A stretch of DNA of 64,000 bases. Origin: Ornithinimicrobium murale. Lineage in GTDB: Bacteria > Actinomycetota > Actinomycetes > Actinomycetales > Dermatophilaceae. Under the pieces are notes generated by a model. It was not told where the DNA came from and searched no databases. It saw nothing but the letters and a program-made list of their open reading frames with translations. Of this stretch, positions 16,565-24,902 are shown piece by piece (the stretch's first letter is position 1; every line of letters begins with the position of its first letter). The stretch spans positions 310,001 through 374,000 of the forward strand of contig NZ_QLVD01000019.1 of the NCBI RefSeq assembly GCF_003352835.1, in the 5' to 3' direction. A program made the translations under genes and the position numbers.

Positions 16565-16846
16565 ATGAACACGATGACGATTGTTCCCAGCCAAGTCACC
16601 ACCGCCTTCATCACCACCAACGACAAAGCTGTCAAGGCCATCACGGCGATGGACGCAGAGTTCCTCGACCTGACCGGCCACCAGGCCTACCTGTACCCGA
16701 CCGCCCCGAGCAACACTGACAGCTGGCGGTTTGTGTTCGCCGACCAGACGGTGCCCGGCTTCCGCAAGGCCGTCGAGCACATGGCCGAGCTCCTGGCTGC
16801 CGCACGGAACTTCGACGACAGCCGCCTCTGGTGGTGCTGGGCTTGA
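16565..16846 (+). CDS. hypothetical protein, 93 aa (alternative start 16442)
   Basis: The class I box ends at ATG 16565, which I take as the start. The frame is open back to ATG 16442, which overlaps the upstream gene and would add 41 residues. The protein has AFITTNDKAVKAITAMDAEF and ends helical (FRKAVEHMAELLAAARNF). Unknown function. Confidence 0.55.
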   Translation: MNTMTIVPSQVTTAFITTNDKAVKAITAMDAEFLDLTGHQAYLYPTAPSNTDSWRFVFADQTVPGFRKAVEHMAELLAAARNFDDSRLWWCWA

Positions 16847-17142
16847 GTCACGGGTCCACGGCTCGCCCCCAACAGCGTGAGTCGCTGACCCGCGCGCAGG
16901 CCGACGCACTGGCAGCACAGCACGGTGGCCGTATTGAACGGCAAGCCATCAAGGTCCCGGTCGAGAACAAGCACGTCACGGACTACTCGTGCGACCCATG
17001 CAGGGCCGGTGACCACCACAAGTGCCAGCCGACAGTTCACTATCCCGACTGGCAGTTCGACTGTGGCTGTTACGAGAGCACGCCGCACGTCCGTGTCGGC
17101 GATGTCCTGATCATCCCGCTCGCCGAGGAGACGCAGTCGTGA
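16843..17142 (+). CDS. hypothetical Cys-rich protein, 99 aa
   Basis: TTG 16843 overlaps the upstream stop (TTGA); GTG 16831 or 16834 are alternatives. The second half holds DYSCDPCRAGDHHKCQP and FDCGCYE, enough Cys and His for one or two zinc ions. Upstream partner of the MazG-like gene (GTGA overlap). Confidence 0.55.
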   Translation: MSHGSTARPQQRESLTRAQADALAAQHGGRIERQAIKVPVENKHVTDYSCDPCRAGDHHKCQPTVHYPDWQFDCGCYESTPHVRVGDVLIIPLAEETQS

Positions 17143-17732
17143 GACAGGAAGCCAAAGCCGCCGTGGTCGCCCTCTCGAAGTGGGTGGACGAGGCGAACAG
17201 CCGCCGTGACCCAGAGGCTCTTCTGCGGGAGCGCCTGGGCAAGGTCACCGAGGAGAATGGTGAGGTGCAGACTGCACTGACCGGCTGGCTGGGCTCCAAC
17301 CCACGCAAGGGCTTCACGCACACCAAGCAGGACGTCATCGAGGAGCTGCTGGACGTGGCCCTGGCTGCCCTGGGGGCCGTCGAGCACGTGCACGGCAACG
17401 GCCCGCCGGTCTCGGTCGACCTGCTGGAGGACAAGATCCTGCGCGTCGCCGCACGGGCCGGGGTGGCCGAGCAGCCGCTCACCGAGATGGCTGTCCATCA
17501 GTTGGACACCTTCCGCCGGCAATGGACCCCGCACCGCCATGAGGCCCTTGCGAACATCTCCGCGCTGGATGACGCCTCGGCCGACTGGCAGCGGGCAGAG
17601 GCTGACCGCCAGGCCAAACTGCTGGTCAGGGTGCACCCGACGTTCGCGGCCGCTGCCGTCAAGGAAGGGCCGGCCCTCACGCGTGTCGGTCACGAGCTGC
17701 TGGCGTTCTGGAAGGCGGAGGGGAGGCCATGA
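17139..17732 (+). CDS. MazG-like NTP pyrophosphohydrolase, 197 aa
   Basis: Residues 25-90 show the MazG-like helix pattern with acidic metal ligands: RERLGKVTEENGEVQTALTG, then DVIEELLDVALAALGAVEHV. The EExxE and ELxDVxxA signatures bind Mg and hydrolyse (d)NTPs to (d)NMP plus pyrophosphate. The C-terminal 100 residues are an extension. Phage and plasmid MazG proteins adjust nucleotide pools; here the window also holds ThyA, dCMP deaminase and a dNMP kinase. GTG start coupled to the upstream gene. Confidence 0.75.
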   Translation: MRQEAKAAVVALSKWVDEANSRRDPEALLRERLGKVTEENGEVQTALTGWLGSNPRKGFTHTKQDVIEELLDVALAALGAVEHVHGNGPPVSVDLLEDKILRVAARAGVAEQPLTEMAVHQLDTFRRQWTPHRHEALANISALDDASADWQRAEADRQAKLLVRVHPTFAAAAVKEGPALTRVGHELLAFWKAEGRP

Positions 17733-17923
17733 TGGAGGCCGCTGCGGCAATCGCCGTGAGCTTTGGCTCCCTGCTGGTCCTGATGCTGATCGTGGCTGGG
17801 TTCGCACTGTTGGTTCTGGCCTTCTTCTTCGGCCCCTTCCTGATGATGCACCTGGGCTGGCTGCTCGCCGAACGCAAGCACCAGCAGGAGAACGACGCAC
17901 CGGCCACTAGGGCCTCTCGCTAG
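17729..17923 (+). CDS. small membrane protein, 64 aa
   Basis: ATG 17729 overlaps the MazG-like stop. About residues 6-45 form one long or two short hydrophobic helices (SFGSLLVLMLIVAGFALLVL, then AFFFGPFLMM), followed by a polar tail with ERKHQQEN. Unknown role; the last gene before the next class I box. Confidence 0.6.
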   Translation: MMEAAAAIAVSFGSLLVLMLIVAGFALLVLAFFFGPFLMMHLGWLLAERKHQQENDAPATRASR

Positions 17924-17944
17924 CACCTGGCAGAAGACGGCACC

Positions 17945-17961
17945 CGCCACACCAGTAGGGC
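17945..17961 (+). promoter_or_regulatory. class I box before the gene at 17962
   Basis: CGCCACACCA then GTAGGGC then ATG. Heads a five-gene overlapping chain (17962-19950). Confidence 0.7.
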
Positions 17962-18342
17962 ATGAGCAACCACCAACTGGCCGCCCTGGTCAACAGTCGC
18001 GTCGATATCCGGCAGCTTCTGGCGTTGGTCCGTGCCCCGTTCCCGGTGGCTGAGCTGGGTCAGGACATCCGGTGGGCACTGGCGAACCACATCTATGCCG
18101 ACCGGGTCGTCTACACCTGCTGGCAGGAAGCCTGGAACGACCTGACCGGCGCCACCCCTCACCGCGCGGGTCAGCTGAGGCTCACCCCGGACCGGTGCCA
18201 GGACTGCCACGGTCGCCGGTTCGCCCTGGACCGCCGGCTCGGACAGTTCGGGCCGTGCACCTCCTGCATGGGTCGCGGGAACGGCAAGCCACTCACCCTC
18301 ACTGCCCTGTACGCCACCGAGCCGGAGGCCACCGATGTCTGA
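17962..18342 (+). CDS. hypothetical protein with zinc-ribbon-like CxxC pairs, 126 aa
   Basis: Starts at the class I box. The helical N-terminus is followed by RCQDCHGRRF and CTSCMGRG, two Cys pairs about 30 residues apart resembling the DnaJ-type CxxCxGxG half-repeats. A zinc-binding, possibly chaperone- or nucleic-acid-contacting role is conceivable. Confidence 0.6.
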   Translation: MSNHQLAALVNSRVDIRQLLALVRAPFPVAELGQDIRWALANHIYADRVVYTCWQEAWNDLTGATPHRAGQLRLTPDRCQDCHGRRFALDRRLGQFGPCTSCMGRGNGKPLTLTALYATEPEATDV

Positions 18343-19111
18343 GCACAAGCTGGACTACTCGGACGTCCACAGCCCGCCGATCGACCAACGGGGCCACCGG
18401 CACACCAACGGCTTCGACACCACCTTCCATGTGACGTGGCTCAACGGTGAGTTCCTGTCGGCGATGCCCCTACACGGGGTGTTCCGATGCGCCACCTGCG
18501 ACGCCTACCCCGAGTTCTCCCAGGGCACGGACCGCAAGACCCTGGTGGCCAAGACCTCTTGTGCCCTGCCGGACGGTATCGAGTCGGTGGTCCACCTGGA
18601 CGTGCCCTCGGGCCGCATCATCATCAACGACTCACTGTGGCCGGTCTATGACGTCGGGCTGCCGTTCGCCCCGTCGTACAACGCGGCCGCCGGCCAGGTC
18701 CTGCACAACGAGGCCATGGCCAAGATCGGGTGCGCTTTCGGTCAGGTCGGCAACAGCAGCCCGTCGCTGGTCCGCATCGCACCCGGCCGGTACGTCATCG
18801 CGTCCTTCGACCCTGACGCTGGGCCTGGTGAAGAAGGCCACCTGGGTGGTGACGTCGAGGTGCTCGCCACGGTCTGCACCGATCTCTGGGCTTACTCGGT
18901 GGCCGACTACGCCGACTACCTCGCCAAAGCAGCCGGCCACAGTCCCGCGGAACTGGAACGGCAGTCGGGAGCGACCGTCGTGGACGTCGAGCCCGGTACA
19001 TACCGCTTCCGCAACCACGCTGGCCGGGCCGACTTTGACCTGCACGGCGGCGACTGGCCTCTGGTCTTCGCTCACATCGAACGTGTCGGACCTACCAAGG
19101 GAGAGAACTGA
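18335..19111 (+). CDS. hypothetical protein, 258 aa
   Basis: Overlaps its upstream neighbour by 8 nt. Beta-rich, soluble; a FRCATCDAYPEF segment gives one CxxC. The C-terminus has VVDVEPGTYRFRNHAGRADF. No family recognised. Stop and next start share a base. Confidence 0.6.
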   Translation: MSEHKLDYSDVHSPPIDQRGHRHTNGFDTTFHVTWLNGEFLSAMPLHGVFRCATCDAYPEFSQGTDRKTLVAKTSCALPDGIESVVHLDVPSGRIIINDSLWPVYDVGLPFAPSYNAAAGQVLHNEAMAKIGCAFGQVGNSSPSLVRIAPGRYVIASFDPDAGPGEEGHLGGDVEVLATVCTDLWAYSVADYADYLAKAAGHSPAELERQSGATVVDVEPGTYRFRNHAGRADFDLHGGDWPLVFAHIERVGPTKGEN

Positions 19112-19467
19112 TGGCGCTCGACTACACCGATGAGCACATCGACATCAGCTCCTACGACGGTGCGTGGTTCTCGACGCACTTCTACGCCGAGGTCGACACC
19201 GTGGCGGTCCACCGGGTCCTGACCGAGGGCGATGCGGGCAGGATGAACCGTCAGAAACAGCGCACCGCTGGCACCGCAGGCTTCCGGGCCGGCGACACCA
19301 CGCACAGCTTCGACACCCAGGACGATGCTCTGGCCGCGGCACGCGCCGTCCTTGCCGATGACACCCGGCACGGTCACGACCAGAGCTGGCCGCGACACCT
19401 GGTGCGCCGCGTTGACGGCCAGTGGGTACCGACCTCCGCAGACGAGTGGCTGGACGAGGTTCCCTGA
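19111..19467 (+). CDS. hypothetical protein, 118 aa
   Basis: ATG 19111 shares a base with the upstream TGA. Has THFYAEVDTVAVHRVLTEGD and a helical repeat segment SFDTQDDALAAARAVLADD, typical of short DUF proteins of mobile DNA. Unknown function. Confidence 0.6.
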   Translation: MALDYTDEHIDISSYDGAWFSTHFYAEVDTVAVHRVLTEGDAGRMNRQKQRTAGTAGFRAGDTTHSFDTQDDALAAARAVLADDTRHGHDQSWPRHLVRRVDGQWVPTSADEWLDEVP

Positions 19468-19616
19468 TGTATCCCGATGCCCGCCTTGTGCTCGAGTGCC
19501 AGGACTGCGGCGACGTCGTGCGAAAGCTAACTGCCGGCGAGGCCCAGCAGGTCGCCGCCAGCCCCCACAACTTCGTCGTCTTCTGCAACCAGTGCCGGAG
19601 GGAGCGCCATGTCTGA
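19467..19616 (+). CDS. small zinc-ribbon protein, 49 aa
   Basis: The ATG 19467 shares a base with the upstream stop (TGATG). ECQDCGDVV and FCNQCRRE form two CxxC pairs about 35 residues apart, a single zinc ribbon. Too short for other domains. Confidence 0.55.
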   Translation: MYPDARLVLECQDCGDVVRKLTAGEAQQVAASPHNFVVFCNQCRRERHV

Positions 19617-19950
19617 GAACCGATACCCGCACATGAGCACCGCGGACCTGAGAGACTTCCGCGAATCGCTGTCGAAGCGACCGTCCAGCGAGATCGACGG
19701 GATGGCGGCGTTCTTCATGGCCTGGGCTCTCGGGTTGGCCGTCGTGGTAGCCCTCCTCGGCTTTGTCGCCCAGTTAGGCGGTCTCGTGGTGCTGTCCTGG
19801 ATCTTCTTCGGCCTGGCCCTCCCGCCCGCTGCGATCCTCCTACTGCTCTGGGTGACGCAGGGCCCGATAGCTGCTGCGGTCACCACCGCCAGGATGCGCC
19901 GGTCCGCAGACAAGGAGCTCACTCGACGAGGGCAGGACAGCCAGATCTGA
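19609..19950 (+). CDS. small membrane protein, 113 aa
   Basis: Overlaps the zinc-ribbon gene by 8 nt. Two strong transmembrane helices (about 33-55, AFFMAWALGLAVVVALLGFV; and 60-85, GLVVLSWIFFGLALPPAAIL), with polar N- and C-termini. Unknown function. Confidence 0.6.
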   Translation: MSENRYPHMSTADLRDFRESLSKRPSSEIDGMAAFFMAWALGLAVVVALLGFVAQLGGLVVLSWIFFGLALPPAAILLLLWVTQGPIAAAVTTARMRRSADKELTRRGQDSQI

Positions 19951-19957
19951 TAATGCC

Positions 19958-19974
19958 CGCCACACCAGGAACGC
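19958..19974 (+). promoter_or_regulatory. class I box before the gene at 19975
   Basis: CGCCACACCA then GGAACGC then ATG, 7 nt after the upstream stop. Confidence 0.7.
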
Positions 19975-20517
19975 ATGGACAACTTCCAGATCAGCGGTGC
20001 TTTCGCTGTGGTGTCGGTATCAGCAACCGTCCTGCTGGCCTTCATCGTCTACTTCGTCGCTGCCGCTGCGATCGCCCAGCGTCACCGGCACACCTTTGAG
20101 CTGGTGGCTACCGGGACGGAGCATCGGTTCACCATCGGGGACCGCGTCACATCCAACCGTCTCAAGCAGCTGCACGGTTGCTCGTGCGGGAAGCTCCGTG
20201 CAGTCACAGCACCTGGACTGGTCAGCACGACCCTTGATATGTCCACCGGGACTGCCACGCACATGTCCTCCCTGCTGGATAGGCACACCCGGCACCCGCG
20301 TCGGCGGCGCCTCGTCGAGTCGTTCATCGGCAAGGGCTTCATCGGCCACGTCCAAGCATTCGCCGACGACAGTGGCGCCTCGTGCGGTGTCCAGGTCCGG
20401 GACGCCGTCGGCAACTTTCTGGGCTTCTGCCACAAGGAGCTCATCCACACCGGCGACCACATTCTGGCATCCGACAGCGGGCAGACCGAGACGAAGGAGA
20501 CCACAGATGTCCGGTGA
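19975..20517 (+). CDS. membrane-anchored hypothetical protein, 180 aa
   Basis: The N-terminal segment (about 8-33, GAFAVVSVSATVLLAFIVYF) is a transmembrane anchor; the rest is soluble with GCSCGKL and a basic RHTRHPRRRRLVESF patch. Start fixed by the class I box. Unknown function; overlaps the next gene by 11 nt. Confidence 0.55.
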   Translation: MDNFQISGAFAVVSVSATVLLAFIVYFVAAAAIAQRHRHTFELVATGTEHRFTIGDRVTSNRLKQLHGCSCGKLRAVTAPGLVSTTLDMSTGTATHMSSLLDRHTRHPRRRRLVESFIGKGFIGHVQAFADDSGASCGVQVRDAVGNFLGFCHKELIHTGDHILASDSGQTETKETTDVR

Positions 20518-21406
20518 ACAGACGCCCCTGTGGGCAATCAGCCACCCCTACCAGGCGGCCGAAGGGCAACCTGTCGAGTTCGATTCGTTCGCCGAGCTGG
20601 CCGATGCGGTCAACGACAACGACGAGGATCTCACCTTTGTCTATCGCTGGGACTGGTCGTCCGGTGAGTCCGGCGACACGCAGCACCTCACGGTCACCGT
20701 CGTCATGCAGCGTAAGAGCCTTTTCGCCTCATGGACGTGCCCGGTGACCCACGAGGACGAGCCTGCGGTCCGCGCCTGGCTGGCCTCTGACCGGGTGGCC
20801 GGTGCCCTGCGCCGCACGTGGGCGCCCATTCTGGACGAGCCGGCACCAGAGCTGGTTGCTGAGCTCGAGTCGCTGCGTGCCCGCGTGGCCGAGTACGAGA
20901 ACGCCATCACCTGGGGCACGACCTGCCTGAACTGCTCCTCGGTGCTGGACGCCTCCTTTGAGCAGTGGCGCCGTGCCGACCAGGCAGAACACGAAGCGGC
21001 CCTCTGGCAGGCCAAGTACCAGAACACCGAGGCGCAGGCCAGCGTGCTAGCCGGGGACGTTCGTCACGCCAAGGATGTCCTGGACTCCGTCCGCGACCTG
21101 GCGGAGCGCTCCGGCGACACCATCGACACCCGCGAGCTGCTGGCCACCATCAGGTCGAAGCGTCCGTTCCGTCGCAGCCCCGGGGCCCGATACCTGACGG
21201 CCAACCCCCGCGGCGGCGCGTGCGTCGTCGCCGGACCGAGCCTGCCTGACGGGCTGGTCGAGTGGCACTGTCGGACCCACCAGGACGTTGCCGCCGAGTC
21301 AGACGGGCAGGTGTGGTGGTGCCCGACCGGGCTTGGTTACCGCGCCGCCAGTTCGGCCGCACAGTGCCCTCCGGAGCTGCGCCGCGAACGTCCGGTGGAG
21401 TCCTGA
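20507..21406 (+). CDS. hypothetical protein with coiled coil, 299 aa
   Basis: ATG 20507 with an AAGGAG Shine-Dalgarno. The N-terminal 110 residues form an alpha/beta domain; 115-215 is coiled coil (ELVAELESLRARVAEYENAI and the QAEHEAALWQAKYQNTEAQA region); the C-terminus has Cys and Trp (EWHCRTHQDV, VWWCPTG). No family recognised. Confidence 0.55.
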   Translation: MSGEQTPLWAISHPYQAAEGQPVEFDSFAELADAVNDNDEDLTFVYRWDWSSGESGDTQHLTVTVVMQRKSLFASWTCPVTHEDEPAVRAWLASDRVAGALRRTWAPILDEPAPELVAELESLRARVAEYENAITWGTTCLNCSSVLDASFEQWRRADQAEHEAALWQAKYQNTEAQASVLAGDVRHAKDVLDSVRDLAERSGDTIDTRELLATIRSKRPFRRSPGARYLTANPRGGACVVAGPSLPDGLVEWHCRTHQDVAAESDGQVWWCPTGLGYRAASSAAQCPPELRRERPVES

Positions 21407-21858
21407 TGGCGGGCAGGGAGTACACGATCGCCTGGGACGGCGTGCCGCAGATGTCCGGGAGGCCGCAACGGCTGAGCGCCGGGACCTGGTCGAACGCCGA
21501 AGCAGCACACCTGGCACTGGGGCGGCACCCGGGCGCACGCCGCAACCCGGAGCGGAACTACCGAGTGGAGCGACGCGAGGGTGATGGCTGGGTGGTCGTG
21601 GAACCTGCCGGTGACTGGGAGGGCCGGGCGCGTCTACTGCTCGCTGATGAGCTGGCCGACGTCCCGCAGTCCGAGGCCGTAGTCGCCAACATCATGGACG
21701 GCCTGAGCCCCATCGTCTCGGGACGGGTCCTGGACCACACGCTGCCGCTGAGCCGGATGCTGGTGGAGGCCCGCGCCGAGCTGGGGAGGGAGCGTTCAGT
21801 CATGTCTGCGCTGGTCGATGAGGTAGCCGACCAGTTCGGGGGCGATGCCGCACAGTAG
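21406..21858 (+). CDS. hypothetical protein, 150 aa
   Basis: ATG 21406 shares a base with the upstream stop. N-terminal half small beta (YTIAWDGVPQMSGRPQRLSA), C-terminal half helical. It ends GDAAQ because the class II box overlaps its last codons and stop. Unknown function. Confidence 0.55.
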   Translation: MAGREYTIAWDGVPQMSGRPQRLSAGTWSNAEAAHLALGRHPGARRNPERNYRVERREGDGWVVVEPAGDWEGRARLLLADELADVPQSEAVVANIMDGLSPIVSGRVLDHTLPLSRMLVEARAELGRERSVMSALVDEVADQFGGDAAQ

Positions 21859-21865
21859 GCCAGGT
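21849..21865 (+). promoter_or_regulatory. class II box before the gene at 21866
   Basis: CGCACAGTAG then GCCAGGT then ATG; the TAG is the stop codon of the upstream gene. Confidence 0.65.
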
Positions 21866-22141
21866 ATGAGCACGCAGCTGGTTGAACCGGCCCTCGTCGA
21901 CGTCCTGGGCACCTTCCCGGAGAACACAGTGGTGCTCGACGGCTCCGGCCGCCGGTGGTCGCGCGAACAATGGTGTGCCGCAACAGGTTCCGAGGGGTCG
22001 TTGGTTTGCTCCCTTCGCTGGGTCGGTCCAGCACTGACCGTGCTCACCACTGACGAGCTGGCGTACCGGGGTCCGCTCACCGCCCTGAGTGTGCCCGGCG
22101 AGGACATCCCGGCCCGGCACCTGCTGGGGGAGTGCATCTAA
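21866..22141 (+). CDS. hypothetical protein, 91 aa
   Basis: Starts MSTQL at the class II box but lacks the HPRG/RDPSG tag found behind most class II boxes. Small, beta-rich (NTVVLDGSGRRWSREQW, LTVLTTDELAYRGPL). Unknown function. Confidence 0.5.
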   Translation: MSTQLVEPALVDVLGTFPENTVVLDGSGRRWSREQWCAATGSEGSLVCSLRWVGPALTVLTTDELAYRGPLTALSVPGEDIPARHLLGECI

Positions 22142-22144
22142 CCG

Positions 22145-22177
22145 ACCTGGCTGCTGGGTAGCTGGCACAGGTAGATC
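22145..22177 (+). promoter_or_regulatory. class III dyad before the VKOR gene
   Basis: ACCTGGCTG, 10 nt, GGCACAGGT, AGATC, ATG. Confidence 0.65.
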
Positions 22178-22771
22178 ATGGCTGTCCGCACCGACCGCAC
22201 CGACCGCACCATCCTGGCTCCGTTCCTGATCGTCGCCGGGCTCTTAGGGTTGCTGGCCTCCTTCCAACTGACCCTCGGCAAGCTCTCCTCGCTGGAAAAC
22301 CCGCAGGAGAGCTTGACGTGTGACTTCTCGGTCCTGGTGCAGTGCAGTGCCAATATCGCCTCCGAGGCCGGTGCCGTGCTCGGCTTCCCGAACCCGCTGA
22401 TCGGCCTGATGACTTTCGTCGCCCCAGTCGCGGTCGGTGCCGCACTCCTCGCGCGGGCTGAGTTCGCGGGGTGGTTCTGGCTGACCTTCCAGACCGGCAT
22501 CACCGCAGGCATGGTCTTCGTCACCTGGTTGCAGTATCAGTCAATCTTCGTGCTGGGGACGTTGTGCCCGTGGTGCATGGTGACCTGGGCGGTGATCGTC
22601 CCGCTGTTCTGGGCGGTGACACTGCGCAACACGTCGGCCGGTCTGTTCAGCAACCGGCTGCGACCGGCCGGCGACTACCTCGGTTCGTGGATCATCCCGC
22701 TGGTGTTCGCCCACCTGCTGGCGGTGGCCCTGGTCGCGCAGTTCCGTCTCGACGTCCTAGCCCGCCTCTGA
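22178..22771 (+). CDS. vitamin K epoxide reductase (VKOR) family protein
   Basis: Integral membrane disulfide-bond-forming partner: it passes electrons from periplasmic thioredoxin-like proteins to menaquinone. Visible features are four to five hydrophobic helices, the loop Cys pair (CDFSVLVQC), FPNPLIGLM and the active-site LCPWCM (CxxC). At 197 residues it is the stand-alone bacterial form without a fused thioredoxin. The start ATG is 5 nt after a class III dyad. Its presence fits secreted Cys proteins on the element or support of host disulfide formation. Confidence 0.85.
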   Translation: MAVRTDRTDRTILAPFLIVAGLLGLLASFQLTLGKLSSLENPQESLTCDFSVLVQCSANIASEAGAVLGFPNPLIGLMTFVAPVAVGAALLARAEFAGWFWLTFQTGITAGMVFVTWLQYQSIFVLGTLCPWCMVTWAVIVPLFWAVTLRNTSAGLFSNRLRPAGDYLGSWIIPLVFAHLLAVALVAQFRLDVLARL

Positions 22772-22780
22772 CCGCACCAC

Positions 22781-22797
22781 CGCCACACCACCAGACC
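22781..22797 (+). promoter_or_regulatory. class I box before the gene at 22798
   Basis: CGCCACACCA then CCAGACC then ATG. Heads a nine-gene chain with unbroken start-stop overlaps (22798-25363). Confidence 0.7.
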
Positions 22798-23145
22798 ATG
22801 AGCCACCGCACCAAGGCGCCTGACCGGGCCATCGTCCTCGCTGCCGCTGAGGCGATGTGGCACCACGACAACGCCGACTCACCGGAACACTGGCGACAGA
22901 TGGCCTGGGACGACATGGGCGGCTCGGAGCCGTCGGAGGAGCGTGTCGAGTACGAGCTGCGTGCCGAGGCGGTCCTGCTTGCCGTCGCTGAACCACTACT
23001 GGAGGCCACGGTTGCCGCCATCCAGGCACTGCACTTCAAGGAGTACCGGACCACCGCCGACGAGTCGGGCGGTCCAGCACTTGCCTTCTTCGCGGTCGCC
23101 ACAGGCTTCCGTCACCGCGCCAGCCGTCTCGAGGACCGGCCGTGA
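22798..23145 (+). CDS. hypothetical helical protein, 115 aa
   Basis: Starts at the class I box. WHHDNADSPEHWRQMAWDDM followed by amphipathic helices, a layout seen in many short phage/plasmid proteins. First gene of the nine-gene overlapping chain. Confidence 0.6.
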   Translation: MSHRTKAPDRAIVLAAAEAMWHHDNADSPEHWRQMAWDDMGGSEPSEERVEYELRAEAVLLAVAEPLLEATVAAIQALHFKEYRTTADESGGPALAFFAVATGFRHRASRLEDRP

Positions 23146-23411
23146 GCCGCAACCTGGTCGTTCCCTACCGAGTCGAGTGCAACGGCGACGGTCGCTGGCC
23201 CTGCCCGGCGTTCCACGAGTCGTCCTCGGTCAGCACGCTGGCCGAGACCCGCTCAGATGCCAAGGCAGAAGGCTGGGAGGTCAACGTCAAGAACCCTGCT
23301 GGCCGGCGCCGGTTGGACTTCTGTCCCCGGCACAGCACGAACATCCAGGAGCCGGAGCCCGTCGACCTGCTGGGTGCCCTCATCAACTCCTTCAAAGACA
23401 GGACACCGTGA
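23142..23411 (+). CDS. hypothetical protein, 89 aa
   Basis: GTG 23142 overlaps the upstream stop (GTGA). A small alpha/beta fold with CNGDGRWPCPAFHESSS, AKAEGWEVNVKN and LDFCPRH, which offers Cys and His for one zinc. Similar small proteins (AxxxGWxV ... DFCPxH) occur widely in actinophages. Confidence 0.6.
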   Translation: MSRNLVVPYRVECNGDGRWPCPAFHESSSVSTLAETRSDAKAEGWEVNVKNPAGRRRLDFCPRHSTNIQEPEPVDLLGALINSFKDRTP

Positions 23412-23584
23412 TGATCCACGACTGCGAGACGTGCCACATGCAGCCCGGGAGCGACACTGCGCGGGCCGAAGGTTGCACCTGCGCGACTATGGACAACGGC
23501 CGCGGTCACAACCGTGTGCGCCTGGTCATCCGGCTGGACTGCCCCGTGCACGCCGATGGGTTGACTCCGAGGGACGAGACGTGA
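23411..23584 (+). CDS. small Cys/His-rich protein, 57 aa
   Basis: ATG 23411 (TGATG junction; GTG 23408 alternative). HDCETCHMQPG, EGCTCATM and LDCPVHADG contribute six Cys plus His, so probably zinc-binding. Unknown role. Confidence 0.5.
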   Translation: MIHDCETCHMQPGSDTARAEGCTCATMDNGRGHNRVRLVIRLDCPVHADGLTPRDET

Positions 23585-23652
23585 GCGCCGGCGCCACGGA
23601 GGCGGTCCGTGCCAACCAGGAGGGCACAGTCATCACCGAGGAGGATCCGTGA
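23581..23652 (+). CDS. tiny ORF, 23 aa
   Basis: GTG 23581 overlaps the upstream stop (GTGA), and its TGA overlaps the next GTG in the same way, so the unbroken overlap pattern argues that it is translated. It is polar and acidic (ends VITEEDP). It may act mainly as a translational bridge between its neighbours. Confidence 0.4.
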   Translation: MSAGATEAVRANQEGTVITEEDP

Positions 23653-23906
23653 ACATCGTGCTCACTCAGGACCAGCAGGATCAGGCCGTCCTCGACATCG
23701 TCAGGTCGTCCGGTCAACTGTGCAAGATGCCGAACAACAAGCTCACCCGTGGCTCCCTGTGGCGGCTGCGCAAGGCTGGGCTGCTCCGGTACTCCCGCGA
23801 CCCCGGCACGAGCATGGTCTTCGTCTTCCCTGTGGCTGAGCCCGTTCCTGGGCCCGCCGCCCCCGAGCTGGTGCCTGGGCGCCGACACCTCCGAGTGGTC
23901 TCATGA
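23649..23906 (+). CDS. small winged-helix-like protein, 85 aa
   Basis: GTG 23649 (GTGA overlap). QDQAVLDIVRSSGQLCKMPN then SLWRLRKAGLLRYSRDPGTS resembles a winged helix used for DNA binding or a small restriction-type HTH. The tail is Pro-rich. Moderate match only. Confidence 0.5.
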   Translation: MNIVLTQDQQDQAVLDIVRSSGQLCKMPNNKLTRGSLWRLRKAGLLRYSRDPGTSMVFVFPVAEPVPGPAAPELVPGRRHLRVVS

Positions 23907-24184
23907 GCACCGTCACCGTCCCGGCACCACTGCTCACCTACACGTTCCACCTGCGCGACCTGGACTACACCACCGGTGGCAGCCTGCCCCTCGCCAGGGT
24001 GCACGATGTGACGGTCAGCCTCGACGTCGCCGGAGAGCCATCTGTCTGGGTCACTGGCCGGGTACTCATGAGGGACGGCACGCCCGGTCCCGGCCGCCGC
24101 AGCAGTGTCGATCCAAGCACGGCCCAGCCCGAGTGGTTACGTGACGTCCTGGCCGACGCGTTGCCTCGGCTTGGAGGCGTCTGA
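23903..24184 (+). CDS. hypothetical protein, 93 aa
   Basis: ATG 23903 overlaps the upstream stop. Beta-rich (LLTYTFHLRDLDYTTGGSLP, VSLDVAGEPSVWVTGRVLM). Unknown family. Confidence 0.55.
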   Translation: MSTVTVPAPLLTYTFHLRDLDYTTGGSLPLARVHDVTVSLDVAGEPSVWVTGRVLMRDGTPGPGRRSSVDPSTAQPEWLRDVLADALPRLGGV

Positions 24185-24489
24185 TGGCCAGGCGGATCGT
24201 GAATGGCGACGAGCAGGACGTGCACACTGGCTGGCGCAAGCTGTACTGCTACACCCAGCGGGCCGGGGTCACCAGGCGGATCAAGACCAGGACGAACCGG
24301 CGCGAACGGCGCGAAGGCAAGGCTGAGGCTCAACTGCAGTTGGGCGAGCACGCCGCCCCGAAACCACCGCACGCACCTGTCCCACCGGCGGTGTCGTGCT
24401 CCGCCTGCTGGCTTGTCGCCACCGGGCAGGATCATCGCTGGGCTGACCTGGTGCACGACTGTGTGACACCTGAGGAAGAGAACCAATGA
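24184..24489 (+). CDS. basic phage/plasmid-type protein, 101 aa
   Basis: The N-terminal half (DEQDVHTGWRKLYCYTQRAG, then RIKTRTNRRERRE) is a pattern I associate with many short actinophage proteins: a DV...W...Y segment followed by a dense Arg/Lys stretch that probably contacts nucleic acid. The C-terminus has a CSACW Cys pair. Shares a base with the upstream stop. Confidence 0.6.
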   Translation: MARRIVNGDEQDVHTGWRKLYCYTQRAGVTRRIKTRTNRRERREGKAEAQLQLGEHAAPKPPHAPVPPAVSCSACWLVATGQDHRWADLVHDCVTPEEENQ

Positions 24490-24902
24490 CAACGGTGAAC
24501 CTGCCCGCCCCGCTGTTCCGCAACCTGGCACAGGGGCGCCACGGTGTCTTCTTCATGGTGGCCGGGCCGCTTCCTGTGCGGAAGGCGCTGTCTCAGCTGG
24601 CTCTCGCGCTGGGTCACCCTGATGAGCCCGACCACAACGATCGGCTCGTCTTCCTGAAAGACCCACCTGGGCGAGGACCATTCCGTGGTCCGCAGATCGT
24701 CCCGACGGACCTGGAACCGAACGACTTCACTCTCCCCCTGGTCTGGTTCGACGACCCAACCGAGGCGCCCTGGCTCGCCGACGGCCTGCGGTCCAGCCGG
24801 TCACTGTGCCGAGCAGTCATCGCCGTCGTCACACGAGAGGTCCTCGACCACGAGCTGATCGCCCCGTTCCGAACCGACAAGAACGTCCTGGAGGTCTTCT
24901 GA
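24486..24902 (+). CDS. hypothetical protein, 138 aa
   Basis: ATG 24486 overlaps the upstream stop. Alpha/beta protein with HGVFFMVAGPLPVRKALSQL and a C-terminal LDHELIAPFRTDKNVLEVF. Unknown family; penultimate member of the chain. Confidence 0.55.
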   Translation: MTTVNLPAPLFRNLAQGRHGVFFMVAGPLPVRKALSQLALALGHPDEPDHNDRLVFLKDPPGRGPFRGPQIVPTDLEPNDFTLPLVWFDDPTEAPWLADGLRSSRSLCRAVIAVVTREVLDHELIAPFRTDKNVLEVF